Shown here piece after piece: positions 44,395 to 56,300 of a DNA stretch of 64,000 nucleotides. Made by a program: the position numbers and the translations under genes. The notes below the pieces were generated by a model, which saw nothing but the letters and a program-made list of their open reading frames with translations, was not told where the DNA came from and ran no database searches. This DNA comes from Clostridium sp. C8-1-8 (GTDB taxonomy: Bacteria; Bacillota; Clostridia; Clostridiales; Clostridiaceae), in the NCBI RefSeq assembly GCF_009928445.1, contig NZ_JAABNO010000007.1:1-64000 (forward strand), read 5' to 3'. Positions within the stretch are counted from its first letter, which is position 1. The number at the start of each line of letters is the position of its first letter.

Positions 44395-45216
44395 TTGGGA
44401 AAGAGTAGATATAATATAGAAGCTATTTTTAAGATTTTAATTCTTAGCGCTATTACATTATTTTTCGTGTATCTAGTTTTTACTGGTAAAGTTTTATTTT
44501 ATGTTCATCCTAGGATTATACCTTATATTAAGTTCGCTATTGTAACTATGATATTTCTAATTTTGACCATGGTTCCGGAGGTATTTCATCCGAGAAAAAA
44601 GAATAAAAGTAGAGAATACTTGTTTTTTCTTATCCCTATAGTTTTTGCTCTGGCAATACCTGCAAAAGCAATGGATTCAAGCTCTATGTCCTTTAATGAT
44701 ATTGAAGCCAATACTGTTGCTTCAAGTGCCAAAAAAACTAAAGGCTTAAGTAAGGATATTAATAAAGCTGGAGGTCAACAGTTAAATAATTCTAATGACA
44801 ATAGCTCAAGTGCAGCAGACAAATTTCAAGTGGAAAATGGTCTTATGATAGTGGACGATACTATTGTGATGACAGATGTAAACTTTGTGAAATGGGTAAC
44901 TGAGATCTCTACCAATATGGATAAATATAAAGGTAAAAAAATTAGACTAGTAGGTTCGGTTTTTAAAAGCCAAGATTTTACTAATAATGAATTCGTTCCT
45001 GCCCGTCTTATGATGACTTGCTGTACTGCAGATTTGCAGCCTGTTGGTTTTCTCTGCAGATACAATGCGGCAGAGCTTTTACAAAAAGATTCTTGGGTTA
45101 TGGTTAATGGAACTATAGATGTTGTTAACTACAAGGGTGAGAATATGCCTGTTATAGAAGCAGAACAGGTAGATAAGGCTGAGAAGCCAAAAGCTGACTA
45201 TGTTTATCCTTATTAA
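44395..45216 (+). CDS. UPF0703/TIGR03943-family membrane protein, partner of the UPF0718 permease
   Basis: A 273-residue protein from TTG 44395 (RBS AGGAGGGAG). It has two or three N-terminal helices (~12-32, 38-58, 75-92), a Ser/Asn-rich extracytoplasmic linker, and a C-terminal soluble domain (~145-265) with FVPARLMMTCCTADLQPVGF and a final NGTIDVVNYKGENMPVIEAE barrel-like strand pattern. This matches the DUF1980/YcgQ type that usually sits next to UPF0718 permeases (YcgR-YcgQ), as it does here. The Cys-Cys pair may bind metal. Function of the pair is not settled. Confidence 0.82.
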   Translation: MGKSRYNIEAIFKILILSAITLFFVYLVFTGKVLFYVHPRIIPYIKFAIVTMIFLILTMVPEVFHPRKKNKSREYLFFLIPIVFALAIPAKAMDSSSMSFNDIEANTVASSAKKTKGLSKDINKAGGQQLNNSNDNSSSAADKFQVENGLMIVDDTIVMTDVNFVKWVTEISTNMDKYKGKKIRLVGSVFKSQDFTNNEFVPARLMMTCCTADLQPVGFLCRYNAAELLQKDSWVMVNGTIDVVNYKGENMPVIEAEQVDKAEKPKADYVYPY

Positions 45217-45248
45217 GTATTAACAGCTCTAATATAAAAACTATTTTT

Positions 45249-45281
45249 AAAAGCTCCTCTCGGTTCTGAGAGGAGCTTTTG
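45249..45281. terminator. Bidirectional terminator
   Basis: AAAAGCTCCTCTC and GAGAGGAGCTTTT form a perfect 13-bp stem with loop GGTTCT, between convergent genes. Confidence 0.93.
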
Positions 45282-45321
45282 AAAGTATATATGTTGCATT
45301 ACTTACTGCTCTTTACGATAG

Positions 45322-46878
45322 CTAAGAAACTATGCTAGCTTTATATTGGCTAGGAGTAAGACCAGTGTAGCGTTTAAAGGTCTTGGAAAAGTGTTTTTCA
45401 TTAGTATAGCCTACCATATAGGCTACCTGATAATTTTTTAATAGTTTATTTTTTAAAAGTGCTTTGGACTTTTCAATTCGGTATTTGTGAAGAAACTCAA
45501 GAAAGTTTATTCCAGTCTCTTGTTTAAATAGTTGGCTTACATAGCCAGGAGTAAAGTGTATCTCTTTTGCTACGCTCTCCAAGGTTATGTCTTTATCGTA
45601 ATTACTGGTGATGAAGTCTAATGCAAGCTTTATTAAACTATTATTTTTGTTAGTGTTATTAATTTTATCAAATAGGTTAGAGATAATAATTTCAAGCTGG
45701 TTTTTCAGCTCGTTTATTGTTTCACATTGAAGAATTACATCAAAAGGAGAGGCTGGTTTTGAAAGGGAACTTATATCAATATCGCTTTCTATACAAAACT
45801 TATTTATAGAGCCTAAAAGTGACAATGTATAGGATTGAATAGTCTTTTTTCTAGGAAGACCACCTTTACAAAGCTTGCTATAAAACCTTTCTAGGATACT
45901 ATGAATATCGTCTATTGACCCGGATCTGAGATAACTCATTAGTTTTAGTTCTTCATCCAAGGGATATGGATTTGAGACAATATTGTAACTGCTTATATGC
46001 TCAGAATATATTATATTGCCCTCTCCAAGAAAAAACTTATACTCTAAAGCTTTTTTGCAACTGCTATATGAAAGATTTATAGCCTCTAACTTATCTACGG
46101 TTTTTCCTATAGCTATTGTTATAGAAAAACCTAGAGAGCTCCTTATGAGATCTTTAAGCTTTAAAAGTATTGCAGAGATTTGAGTTCCAGTTGCAAAGCT
46201 ACTTCTAGGAGCTATTAAAAGCACTAGGTTATAGGCTTCTTCAAAAAGGTTAACTATATTGAGGCAATCAAGAGTTTCAAGAGTCATGTTTTTTATAGAG
46301 TCTTTTAAAAAATCTATGTCGTTATTATCAAAAAGATTGTAGATAATAGTGGAGTGATCTATTGATAGTATAATAATTTGTAGGTTATCCTGTTCAAAAT
46401 TATTTATAGAAAGACTAGTATAACTTGTTTTATTATTGCTAACTGGGTTTAATATAAGTTCCTTAAGCACATTGGATTGAATTATTTTTTCCTTTGAGCG
46501 TTCTTCTATTAATTTACTTTTTGCCTCCAGCACAGCCTCTAATATTTCTGAAGGACGGCAGGGTTTTAGAAGATAATTATAGGCAGATAGATTTATAGCT
46601 TGTTTAGCATAAGAAAAATCATCATAACCGCTTAATATTATATACTTAATACTTAAAGCTTTAGAATATAGTTTTTCAAGAAGTTCTAGACCAGTCATTT
46701 TAGGCATTCTTATGTCCATAATAACTATATCAGGTTTAAGTGTAAGGATCTTTCCAAGGGCATCTATACCGTTGTTTGCCTCTCCGCAGATTTCTATATC
46801 ATTATTTTTCCAATCTACCAATTCTTTTAGTCCTTCAACAAGTTCTATTTCATCATCTACTAAGAATAATTTATACAT
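45322..46878 (-). CDS. YesN-type response regulator with AraC output domain
   Basis: A 518-residue regulator: receiver domain (1-120, phospho-acceptor D55 in IVIMDIRMP), a long middle region (~125-410) typical of YesN proteins, and two AraC-type helix-turn-helix motifs at the C-terminus (VAKEIHFTPGYVSQLFKQETGINFLEFL; YQVAYMVGYTNEKHFSKTFKRYTGLTPSQY). The ATG lies four bases after the kinase stop codon and has RBS AAAGGAGT inside the kinase end. It likely activates the divergent binding-protein gene and the glucanase downstream of it. Confidence 0.92.
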   Translation of the reverse strand: MYKLFLVDDEIELVEGLKELVDWKNNDIEICGEANNGIDALGKILTLKPDIVIMDIRMPKMTGLELLEKLYSKALSIKYIILSGYDDFSYAKQAINLSAYNYLLKPCRPSEILEAVLEAKSKLIEERSKEKIIQSNVLKELILNPVSNNKTSYTSLSINNFEQDNLQIIILSIDHSTIIYNLFDNNDIDFLKDSIKNMTLETLDCLNIVNLFEEAYNLVLLIAPRSSFATGTQISAILLKLKDLIRSSLGFSITIAIGKTVDKLEAINLSYSSCKKALEYKFFLGEGNIIYSEHISSYNIVSNPYPLDEELKLMSYLRSGSIDDIHSILERFYSKLCKGGLPRKKTIQSYTLSLLGSINKFCIESDIDISSLSKPASPFDVILQCETINELKNQLEIIISNLFDKINNTNKNNSLIKLALDFITSNYDKDITLESVAKEIHFTPGYVSQLFKQETGINFLEFLHKYRIEKSKALLKNKLLKNYQVAYMVGYTNEKHFSKTFKRYTGLTPSQYKASIVS

Positions 46879-46882
46879 ATCA

Positions 46883-48691
46883 TCAAACTCCTTTGACTGG
46901 TATAGATATTTTAATTTTCGTTCCTTTTCCTAATTTGCTTTGTATATCTAGAGAGTACTCATCACCATAGTAAAGAGCCAATCGTTGACTAACATTGCTA
47001 ATAGCATAACCTTTTTTATAACTTGAGGTATTGTTGATATTACAATTGTCAGTTAGAGTTTTCAAAGTTATATCATCAATTCCAGCTCCATTATCTTCAA
47101 TAATGAATATAAGCTTCCACTGTACTAGACTTCCAGATATATTCAAGTAACTTTTATCGTTGTCAGTCTCAGTGCCATGTATTATTGAATTTTCCACAAA
47201 AGGCTGAAGAATTAGTTTCGGAATAGAATAATCAAGAATGTCTTCGTCAATATCTATTGAATAATTTAATTTATCCCTATATCTCTTTCCTTGAAGTAGT
47301 AAATAATTTTCAATAAATTCTTTTTCTGATTTTACTATTATAAAGTCATTACCATTGCTTAAGCTAGTCCTAAATATCTTGGATAAAGCATATATCATTT
47401 CACTTATTTCAGTTTGTTTTGCTCTTTCTGATTTCCAAAATATCATGTCCAAGGTGTTATATAAAAAATGAGGATTTATTTGAGCTTGAAGAGCTTTAAG
47501 CTCAGCTTCTTTTTCTTTTAACTGGAGCTTGTATACTTTATTGATTAAGTTTTGAAGGTTATCAATCATATCATTATATTCACAAACTAGATTTCCTATT
47601 TCATCATTATATTTGTAATCTACTTTTTCTTTAAAGTTTCCATTTTTCACCCTTTTCATTGATTGAAGTAATTTTTGTATAGGATTGACCAGTTTAGAGG
47701 ATACAAAGATAGATATAAAAAATGAGATTATTATGCATAAAGCAATTACTGCAAGGGTCATGGTCATTATGGATTTTACGCTTTTAAACATTTCAGACTG
47801 AGAGGTAAGAGAAACCAGTTTCCAACCACTTTCTTTTATAGTGCCATAAGTAACCAAAACTTCAGAGCCACCTAAGGTCATATTTTCATAACCACTGTTT
47901 GTTTTTATTACATGAGAAAGTTTAGGTATATCCGTTGAGTTAAGAATTTTCTTAGAATCCTTTGAAGATATTATGTTGTTTTTATTATCCAACAATACAA
48001 TGCTGTCTGAGCCTTTTAAGTCCTGAGAATATATAGTTTCTATGAAAGAGGTGTTAATGCATATAACCATTAACCCAGACTCCTGTAAGGTGTTGGTATC
48101 TATTATGGTTCTAACCATTGCAATCTTAGGATTTCTGTTATCAGTTATAAATATATTATTTCTAGTATCTAAGTTAACCCACAGTGGTGCACCCTTTAGA
48201 GCATGGGCAGTTTTATATATATCACTTCTTTTTATTTTGTCGTAGGAGTTTAGTCCATTACTTCCATCCTTACTTAAATAATATTTAGATCCTTGCTCAC
48301 CATATATAAATATGAAGCTTATATAGTCTTTGGAGGCTAACAATATATTTAGAGGTTCAAGTCCATATTTGGTAAAGTTCTCGTATTCTGGGGATGCCTC
48401 ACTATTAGTAACAAGAGACTGAATTAGGGGATTTAAGCAGATGAAGGTTGATAAGTCTGTAATATCTTTCTGGAGAAAATTGATGTTATCTGAGGTTTGA
48501 TTTATATCCTTAATATTAATAGAGGTTACCTCATCCTTTAAAGATTTTGATGCAACTACATAAGAGTAGCTTCCAAGGATAAGACATATTATTGACAGAA
48601 TGCATACATAAAAAATTAGTATTTTATTTTTTATACTCAAATTCATATAACTGATGTGGAATGAAACGGTAGGAGTTTTAAATAGCCTCAT
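46883..48691 (-). CDS. YesM-type sensor histidine kinase
   Basis: A 602-residue kinase; ATG 48691 is preferred since AGGAGG directly abuts the ATG two codons earlier. TM1 (~22-45), a Cache-like extracytoplasmic sensor (~48-300), TM2 (~305-330), HAMP (~330-385), then the His_kinase block INPHFLYNTLDMIFWKSE with H408, and HATPase_c (PKLILQPFVENSIIHG; IIEDNGAGID). This is the LytS/YesM class used by clostridia and bacilli to sense sugars, often with an extracellular binding protein. Such a protein is encoded divergently next door. Confidence 0.92.
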   Translation of the reverse strand: MRLFKTPTVSFHISYMNLSIKNKILIFYVCILSIICLILGSYSYVVASKSLKDEVTSINIKDINQTSDNINFLQKDITDLSTFICLNPLIQSLVTNSEASPEYENFTKYGLEPLNILLASKDYISFIFIYGEQGSKYYLSKDGSNGLNSYDKIKRSDIYKTAHALKGAPLWVNLDTRNNIFITDNRNPKIAMVRTIIDTNTLQESGLMVICINTSFIETIYSQDLKGSDSIVLLDNKNNIISSKDSKKILNSTDIPKLSHVIKTNSGYENMTLGGSEVLVTYGTIKESGWKLVSLTSQSEMFKSVKSIMTMTLAVIALCIIISFFISIFVSSKLVNPIQKLLQSMKRVKNGNFKEKVDYKYNDEIGNLVCEYNDMIDNLQNLINKVYKLQLKEKEAELKALQAQINPHFLYNTLDMIFWKSERAKQTEISEMIYALSKIFRTSLSNGNDFIIVKSEKEFIENYLLLQGKRYRDKLNYSIDIDEDILDYSIPKLILQPFVENSIIHGTETDNDKSYLNISGSLVQWKLIFIIEDNGAGIDDITLKTLTDNCNINNTSSYKKGYAISNVSQRLALYYGDEYSLDIQSKLGKGTKIKISIPVKGV

Positions 48692-48908
48692 ATACATCCT
48701 CCTATATGGAATAAATTTACTTTTATTTGGTTCAAGTATATTTTACATTAAAAAGAAAAGCTTTTCAATTTGATTATATTAGCTATAACTTCTTAAAAAT
48801 GGAACCATTTTCTACAATTTGAGTACTACCATTTTATTACAGGTAATTTTATAATTACACTGTAAACAGCCTGAGGTATTAGTAAAGATATAGAAAATGG
48901 TGAGGTAT

Positions 48909-50234
48909 ATGAAGAAGCAGACTGTAAAAAATATTAAATGCATAGTAGTAGTAGTGATTTTATTATTCACTCTTATAGGATGTGGCAATGAGACCTCAAC
49001 TAGAAGAGAAGATAAAACAAAAGTTACTATAAGTTTCTTGTCCAATCTACCTGATAGGCAGTCAGGTCAAGGAAAGCTTGAACAACTACTGATTGATAAA
49101 TATATTAGTGAGCATCCTGACGTCCGTATAGAAGTGGAGGCTTATCAAGATGAACCTTATAAACAAAGATTTAAGGCATATGCCATAAGTGATAAACTAC
49201 CTGATATATTTTTTGTTTGGGGACAACCATCTTTCTTTAATCCTGTAATGAAGGGCGGTTATGCTGAAGCTTTAGATTCTAATAAGTTCAGAAAGGCTGA
49301 TTTTAAAGAAGGAGCTTTAGATGGATTTAGCTTTGAAGGAAAGCTTTATGGAATCCCTAAGAGTATGGATTATATGGTTTTGTATTATAATAAAGAGCTT
49401 TTCCATAGAAATAACATAGATATTCCTAAAAATTTCAAAGAACTTATGGAAGTGTGTAAGAGGTTTAAAGAGAAAGGAATCAATCCAATCTCAATAAATA
49501 TAAAAGACAAGTGGCCCTTAGCTTTGCTGTATCAGGAGTTGGTACTTATGGAGGGAAAGGAGCAAGGTCTTATATACAATGCAATATCAGGACAAATAAG
49601 CTTTAGAGAGAATAGTGTATTAAAAAAAGCTGCTGAAGATCTGAAATTGCTACTTGAAGCTTGTGGATTTGAGGATAGTACGTCCCAGCTAGACTATAAC
49701 AACTCTATGAATTTATTTACAAAAAAACAAAGTGCAATGCTGTATACAGGGTCCTGGGAAGTTGGCATGGTTAGTAACCCTAACTTATCAGAAGAGTTTA
49801 GAAAACAAGTAGAGGTATCTAAGATGCCCTTGTTTGTAGAAGGGCAAACTGTTGAAAATAGTTTGATTGCTTGGAATGGGGGAGGATATGCAGTAGCTTC
49901 CAAGTCTAAGGTGAAAAATCAAGCTATAAAGTTTTTAGAGTATATGATGAAGCCTGAAAATTGGGCTGAAAATGGTTTTGAACAGGGGTTAATAGTTCCT
50001 GCACAGAAGTATGAGAACTATTCAAATAAAAATGAAACAAAACTTCAAAAAGAATTGGTAGATATTTTGAGTAAAGCTAGTTCTTTAAGTGGTACATCTT
50101 GGCATGATAGCTTGACTCCAAACTTTAAAGTATCTATAGAAGAATTATGTTATCAGTTAGCAGCAGGAAGGATAAGCCCTGAAAATTTTTTGAATGAGAT
50201 AGATAAGGAGGTAAATAAGGAAAAGCTCAAGTAA
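48909..50234 (+). CDS. Orphan sugar-binding lipoprotein (ABC family 1 type)
   Basis: A 441-residue lipoprotein; ATG 48909 gives a standard signal (MKKQTVKNIKCIVVVVILLF, lipobox LIGCGNE, Cys ~27) and follows TGAGGT. An upstream ATG at 48897 is less likely. Residues 45-435 are a family 1 solute-binding fold (KVTISFLSNLPDRQSG; PDIFFVWGQPSF; YGIPKSMDYMVLYYNKELF; GGGYAVASKSK). No ABC permease or ATPase is adjacent. Its place divergent from YesM/YesN suggests that it presents sugar to the kinase, as XylFII does for LytS-YesN in Clostridium beijerinckii, or serves a distant transporter. Confidence 0.87.
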   Translation: MKKQTVKNIKCIVVVVILLFTLIGCGNETSTRREDKTKVTISFLSNLPDRQSGQGKLEQLLIDKYISEHPDVRIEVEAYQDEPYKQRFKAYAISDKLPDIFFVWGQPSFFNPVMKGGYAEALDSNKFRKADFKEGALDGFSFEGKLYGIPKSMDYMVLYYNKELFHRNNIDIPKNFKELMEVCKRFKEKGINPISINIKDKWPLALLYQELVLMEGKEQGLIYNAISGQISFRENSVLKKAAEDLKLLLEACGFEDSTSQLDYNNSMNLFTKKQSAMLYTGSWEVGMVSNPNLSEEFRKQVEVSKMPLFVEGQTVENSLIAWNGGGYAVASKSKVKNQAIKFLEYMMKPENWAENGFEQGLIVPAQKYENYSNKNETKLQKELVDILSKASSLSGTSWHDSLTPNFKVSIEELCYQLAAGRISPENFLNEIDKEVNKEKLK

Positions 50235-50263
50235 TCAAATGTACAGTCTCTGTTAAAATAACC

Positions 50264-50325
50264 TATTGAAATTAAGTGGTCAGTCATAGGATGCTTAGAT
50301 GAGCTTACGCAAAGAATTAATATGA
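50264..50325 (+). repeat. Dispersed 62-nt intergenic repeat, copy 2
   Basis: It aligns without gaps over 62 positions to the reverse complement of 60782-60843 (about 51 identities counted by eye) and over the first ~46 positions to 10616-10662. It ends 67 bases before the giant glucanase start and is oriented with it. Confidence 0.8.
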
Positions 50326-50392
50326 TTCTTTCATATTTATGAGATTTGAGATTAGAGTAAATACTATATTTGGTTAAAGGGGGAGTATAGGG

Positions 50393-53300
50393 ATGTTAAA
50401 AAAGTGGTTGTCTAGATTTTTAACAGTGACCTTTGTAACAACTATGGTTTTAGGCAATGGAACAGCAGCTATTGTAAAAGCTGAAGATACGCCTAAATAC
50501 CTAGATTCTAGACTTTCTGTGGATGAAAGAGTCCAGGACTTGATTACTAGGATGACTCTTGATGAAAAGGTCGGACAAATGGTACAGGCTGAAAGAAAAA
50601 CTGCCACAACAGAAGATGTGAAAAATTACTTTTTAGGTTCCATATTGAGTGGAGGAGGTTCGCTACCTACGCCTAATACAGCTAAGAGCTGGGCTGATAT
50701 GGTAGATGGATTTCAAAAGGCTGCATCAGAGACTAGACTTAGGATACCAATATTGTATGGTGTAGATGCAGTACATGGTCATAACAACGTTTTTGGAGCA
50801 ACAATATTCCCACATAACATAGGACTTGGAGCATCAGGAGATGCAGACATTATAAAAAAGATAGGACAGGCAACTGCTGAGGAGATGAGAGCAACAGGTG
50901 TAACCTGGACTTTTGCACCTACTCTTGGAATTGCTCATAATGAAAGATGGGGAAGAACCTATGAGACCTTTGGAGAAAGTTCTGAGCTTGCTTCAAAACT
51001 TGGAGCGGCCTATGTTAAAGGTTTACAGGGAGATGAGCCAAGTAGAACTCTTAAAAAGAATAACACCGTAATAGCTACTGCTAAGCACTATATAGGTGAA
51101 GGTTTAACTACTGATGGAGTAAATCAAGGAAATGCTGTAATAAGCAATCTAAGTGAGACCCTTAAAGATGAGTTACTTCCTCCTTATATTGCAGCAGTAA
51201 ATGCTGGTGCCAGATCAGTTATGATTTCTTACAATAGTATCAATGGTGAGAAGTGCCATGGTAATGTAGATCTTATAACAAATGTTCTTAAAGGCCAGTT
51301 AGGCTTTAAAGGAATAGTTGTATCTGATTATGAAGGAATAGCTCAGCTTCCAGGAACTGAAAGAGAGCAGATAAAGAAGGCTATTAATGCTGGAATTGAT
51401 ATGGCCATGGTACCTAATTCCTGGAGGAGTTTTATAACTAATTTGAAGGACTTGGTAGAAAAGAAGGAAGTTACAGACGATAGAATAAATGATGCAGTTA
51501 CACGAATACTAAAGGTTAAGTTTGAGCAAGGATTATTTGAGGACCCTTATGCTCAAAGAGATTTACTAAATACAGTAGGTTCTCAAGCTCATAGAGATAT
51601 AGGGAGACAAGCGGTTAGAGAATCCTTAGTGTTATTGAAAAATGATAATGATATAGTAGGCAAGCTAAAGGATAAGAAAAATATACTTGTAGCAGGAAAA
51701 AGTGCAGATGATATAGGAATTCAGTGTGGTGGTTGGACTATAACTTGGCAAGGGGCTTCAGGTAACACAACCAATGGAACTACTATTTTACAAGGAATAA
51801 AAAATACTGTAGGTAAAGACGTAAAGGTAACCTATAATAGCCGTGGAAGAGCAGCTTCAGACAATGACGTAGCTGTGGTTGTAATAGGTGAAAAACCTTA
51901 TGCTGAAACTGATGGAGATAGATCTCCTGATGCTTTGGCTCTTGACTCTGATGATATTACAACTCTAAAAAATATTAAAGCTACCAATCCGAAGCTTCCA
52001 ATAGTAGTGGTATTGGTTTCTGGAAGACCATTAACTATAGCAGATCAAATAGGTAATATGGATGGTTTAGTTGAGGCTTGGCTTCCAGGTACTGAAGGCC
52101 AAGGCGTTGCAGATGTATTGTTTGGTAATTATGATTTTACTGGTAAGCTTAATATTACTTGGCCATGGTATGCTTCTGATATTCCTAACAAAAAGGAAGA
52201 TGGAAAAGCCTTATTTAATTTTGGTTATGGATTGAAAAAGGGACAAATGTCATCTTTGCCAGCAAAACCAAATCAACCTGATAACTCTATAGCTATACCT
52301 GGAAAAGTGGAGGCTGAAGCTTATACTAGTATGTATGGCGTACAAACAGAGAATGTAAGTGATGCAGGTGGAGGAAAGGATGTAGGCTATATAGACGGCG
52401 GAGATTGGATGGACTATGGTGTTAATGTTAAAGAGGATGGTAAGTATAAAGTTGAATTTAGAGTTGCCAGTCCTGGTGGTTCTGCCTCTGGAGCTCAGTT
52501 GTTTTTAGGTTCGAAAAATCTTACAAAGGTAGATGTACCAGATACTGGTGGATGGCAGAATTGGGCTACTGTAGAGGGTGTAGCCAACATTAAAGCTGGA
52601 AAACAAACCTTAAGATTCAAGGCTGGTAATGGAAACTTCAATATGAACTGGATAAACTTTACTAGAATTGGAGACTATGAAGACAATGGTGGAGATAATG
52701 GCGGTGGACAGACACCAGTACCAAATCCTTCAGGCCCAATAATAAAAGCTGGGGCTGTCGATGTATACATGAGTTCTTCTGAGCAGTCTGGCAGTATGAG
52801 CTGGTATGATGCTCCTAAGGATTTATCTAATACTCTCAGTGTGAAGGATAAGCTAGATATAACCTCAGAAGATGATACAAAGGTTACTAATATAAAAATA
52901 GATCCAGACAAGGAATATCAAAAGTTCTTGGGTATGGGAACTTCTTTAGAGGAGTCAACCATTAATAATATATCCAAGATGTCACCAGAGAAAAGAACTG
53001 AGTTTTTAAAGAAACTAGTAGACCCTGTGGATGGAGCTGGAATGAGTCTTATGAGACTTACTATAGGTACAGCAGATTTTACAGGAAGAGATTTCTATAC
53101 CTATTATGATAATGTTCCAGGAACAGGTGGACCAGATTGGTACAATACTACAGGCAAAGGTTTCTCTATACAAAAAGATATAGATTACAATATAGTTGCT
53201 ACAATCAAAGAGGCATTAAAGATAAATCCAAATCTAAAGTTGTTCTCTTCTCCTTGGACTCCTCCTGGATGGATGAAGGAGCAGACAGACAGCAGTAAGA

Positions 53301-56300
53301 GCTATGAAAATAATGATAAGCTTATAAAAGGCGGAAAGTTAAGTGATGGGCATATTTCTGATGCAGCTATGTACTATACTAGATATCTTGAAGAATATGC
53401 TAAGCAGGGTATTCCAATATATGCTATGACCCTTCAAAATGAACCAGGACTTCAGATAGATTATCCAAGCTGTTATATTACACCAGAGCAAGAACAAAAG
53501 TTGGCTATAGCAATTAAGGCTGATATTGCTAAGAGTGATGTACTAAAAGGAAAAGATATTAAGATATGGGCTTTTGATCATAACTTTGATAGCGGAGTTA
53601 GTTTTGCAACTCAGGCTCTAAATAATGATGCTTCAAAGTCCGCAATTGACGGTATAGCTTTCCATGACTATGGTGGAGAGCCAACTGCAATGACTCAGGT
53701 TCATAATTTGTTCCCAGATCACTCGGTAAATCTTACAGAGAGGTCTGTTTGGGGGACAACTGGTGCTGATAGAATAATACAGTACTATAGAAACTATGCT
53801 GAAAGCTATAACTCCTGGGTAACTATGTTAGATAGTAATATATCACCGGAGCAATGGACAGGTACTCCTGATCCTACCATGTTTGTTTTGGATGCAAATG
53901 ATAACAATAATTACTGGGCTACACCAGAATACTATATAACTGGACAGTTTTCAAAATTCATCAGACCGGGAGCAGTGAGAGTGGATAGTAATTATGGTTC
54001 TTCAGATACTGTTACAAATGTTGTATTTAAGAACACAGACGGTACTTTAGTAGCAGTAGTAGTAAATCAGACTGATCAAACTCAAAGTTTCAAGTTAACA
54101 ACTAGTGGAGCTCAAGTTTTTGCCAGCATACCTTCAAAGAATGTAGCTACCTATGTTTGGAAGCCTATTGCTGCAGATAAAATAAATGCGGTTCCAGGAA
54201 CTTTTAGTTCAACCAATTATACCGATGCTAGTTCCAATATAAAGGTAGAGGGAGACCATACCGCTTATATCCATGACAATAATTATCTTGATTATTATGT
54301 AAAGGTTGATGAAGCAGGTTTATACAATATGACCTTTGAAACAGCAACACCATGGGGAAACTATGATGACAATGCTAAAAAGAACAGACAGATACACGTT
54401 CTTTTAGGAGATAAAGAGTTAACAAATGTATTAGTACCTCAAACTGCCTGGGACAATCAAACCTGGAGTAATTACTTTACAGTTAAGAATACAATTAACT
54501 TCAAGAATAAAGGCCTGCAAAAGATAAGATTCAATATTGATGCAGGAGAATTTAATATAAGAAACATTAAATTTGAAAAAGCAGTACCAATATATAATCT
54601 TCCTGGAAGAGTAGAAGGTGTAAATTACATCAACTCAAAAGGTGTAGTAGTTGAAAATGGTAAGGTAGGTTATGTAGATAAAGATGACTTTATGGAATAC
54701 AAAGTTAATGTAGCAGAGGATGGACAATACAGTCTTAAGCTTAATCTGGCGTCGAAGAATGATAAACCAGACTTTGATATATATTCTGATGATAAACTTA
54801 TCAAAAATGTAGAGCTTGAAGGTACTGGTGATTGGGATAGTTGGAAGGTTGAAGACACAAATATAAATCTTACAAAAGGAGAACATACTCTTAAGCTATA
54901 CGCTAAAGTAGGGTTTAATTTGGATTGGTTTTCTGTAGGATCAGCAATAAATGCTAGTAGTGACATTATAAATGAGGGGAAAGAAGACAAAGCTGTAGTA
55001 AATGTAAAGCTTTATGATGGCAAGTTTGTAGCTAATCTTACAAAAGCAGATTGGAAACTAAGTGTATTGCCTTCTGGGGTGGATTATGAGGTTACAAGAG
55101 TAGATGATACAACAGCAATGATTGTGCTTCATGGTAATTCGAGCCTTGATTTTGATTATAATAAACTTATAAATATAGATATGTGTGCTAAGGAAATAGA
55201 AGGCTTAAGTGATAAAACGTATAGTATTAGCAGCAGCTTTGTAATAACTGCTAATAATGACAAAGAAGTTTTGCTTTCTGACAAGTCAATTCCTATAAAT
55301 ACACCATATATAGACGTAACCTTAAGGGGAGGAACTTTTGTAAAGGAAAAGATAAAAGATATAAGTTTATCAGGAGCACTCATTGATGGGAAGTATGCTC
55401 AGCTAGATTCTGTAGAGTACTTAGATGCAACTCATATAAGAGTTCATTTAAAATGGCTTGCAACCTATTATGAGGATCTTTCGATGGATATAAATGTACC
55501 TGTAACAGCATATGGTGACTCTACAAACGATAGTGGATTAGCTACTGAGATTACCTGTGGAAAGAGTAATCTAAAGCCAGTTCCATACAAGGTTGGTGAT
55601 AAGGCTGTTACTTTAACAGAAGATAAGGCTTATAGAACTAAAGGTTCACTAAATAGTGAGGTTCAGGCAGGTAATAGAGTTGATTACTACCTAGATGTAG
55701 CAGAAGCTGGAGACTACACAATTACCTATACTGCAAATAACAATGCTTCAATTACTAATGCTATAAAGATAAGCACTGGAAATGACCTTAATGTTTCAGG
55801 AAATATAGCTACTTTAAGCCTAGCTAAGTTTTGGGGAAATACACTGGATGTAAAGGATACTGTAAGGCTAGAGGCTGGTCTTCAGACTTTAAGATTAGAA
55901 GCAGTAAATGGAGGCTTTAGTTTAAATTCGATATCAATAGCTAAGAAACAAGGACCACAGGACATAAAGGCAGATAGTAATGGAGATATAACCGTTATAA
56001 AAGCTGATAGTGTTTTTGGTGGATCAAGAGATAAGGGATATGCTATTGAAACTAAGGATGGTGTTAAGAATATAGGTGACACTTCTGTAGGTTCATACAT
56101 GGATTATTCTGTGAATGTGAAGAAATCAGGAATTTACCAAATATCTTATAATTATGCTGATTCAGTAAGTTCAGTACCTATAGCAGTGCTTCAGGATGGA
56201 ATGGGAAAAGAACTTGGAAGAGTAAAGCTTCCATCTACAGGTGATTGGAATAAGTGGGCAGACTCTGACTCAATAGCAGTGTATCTTAAAGAAGGAGTAC

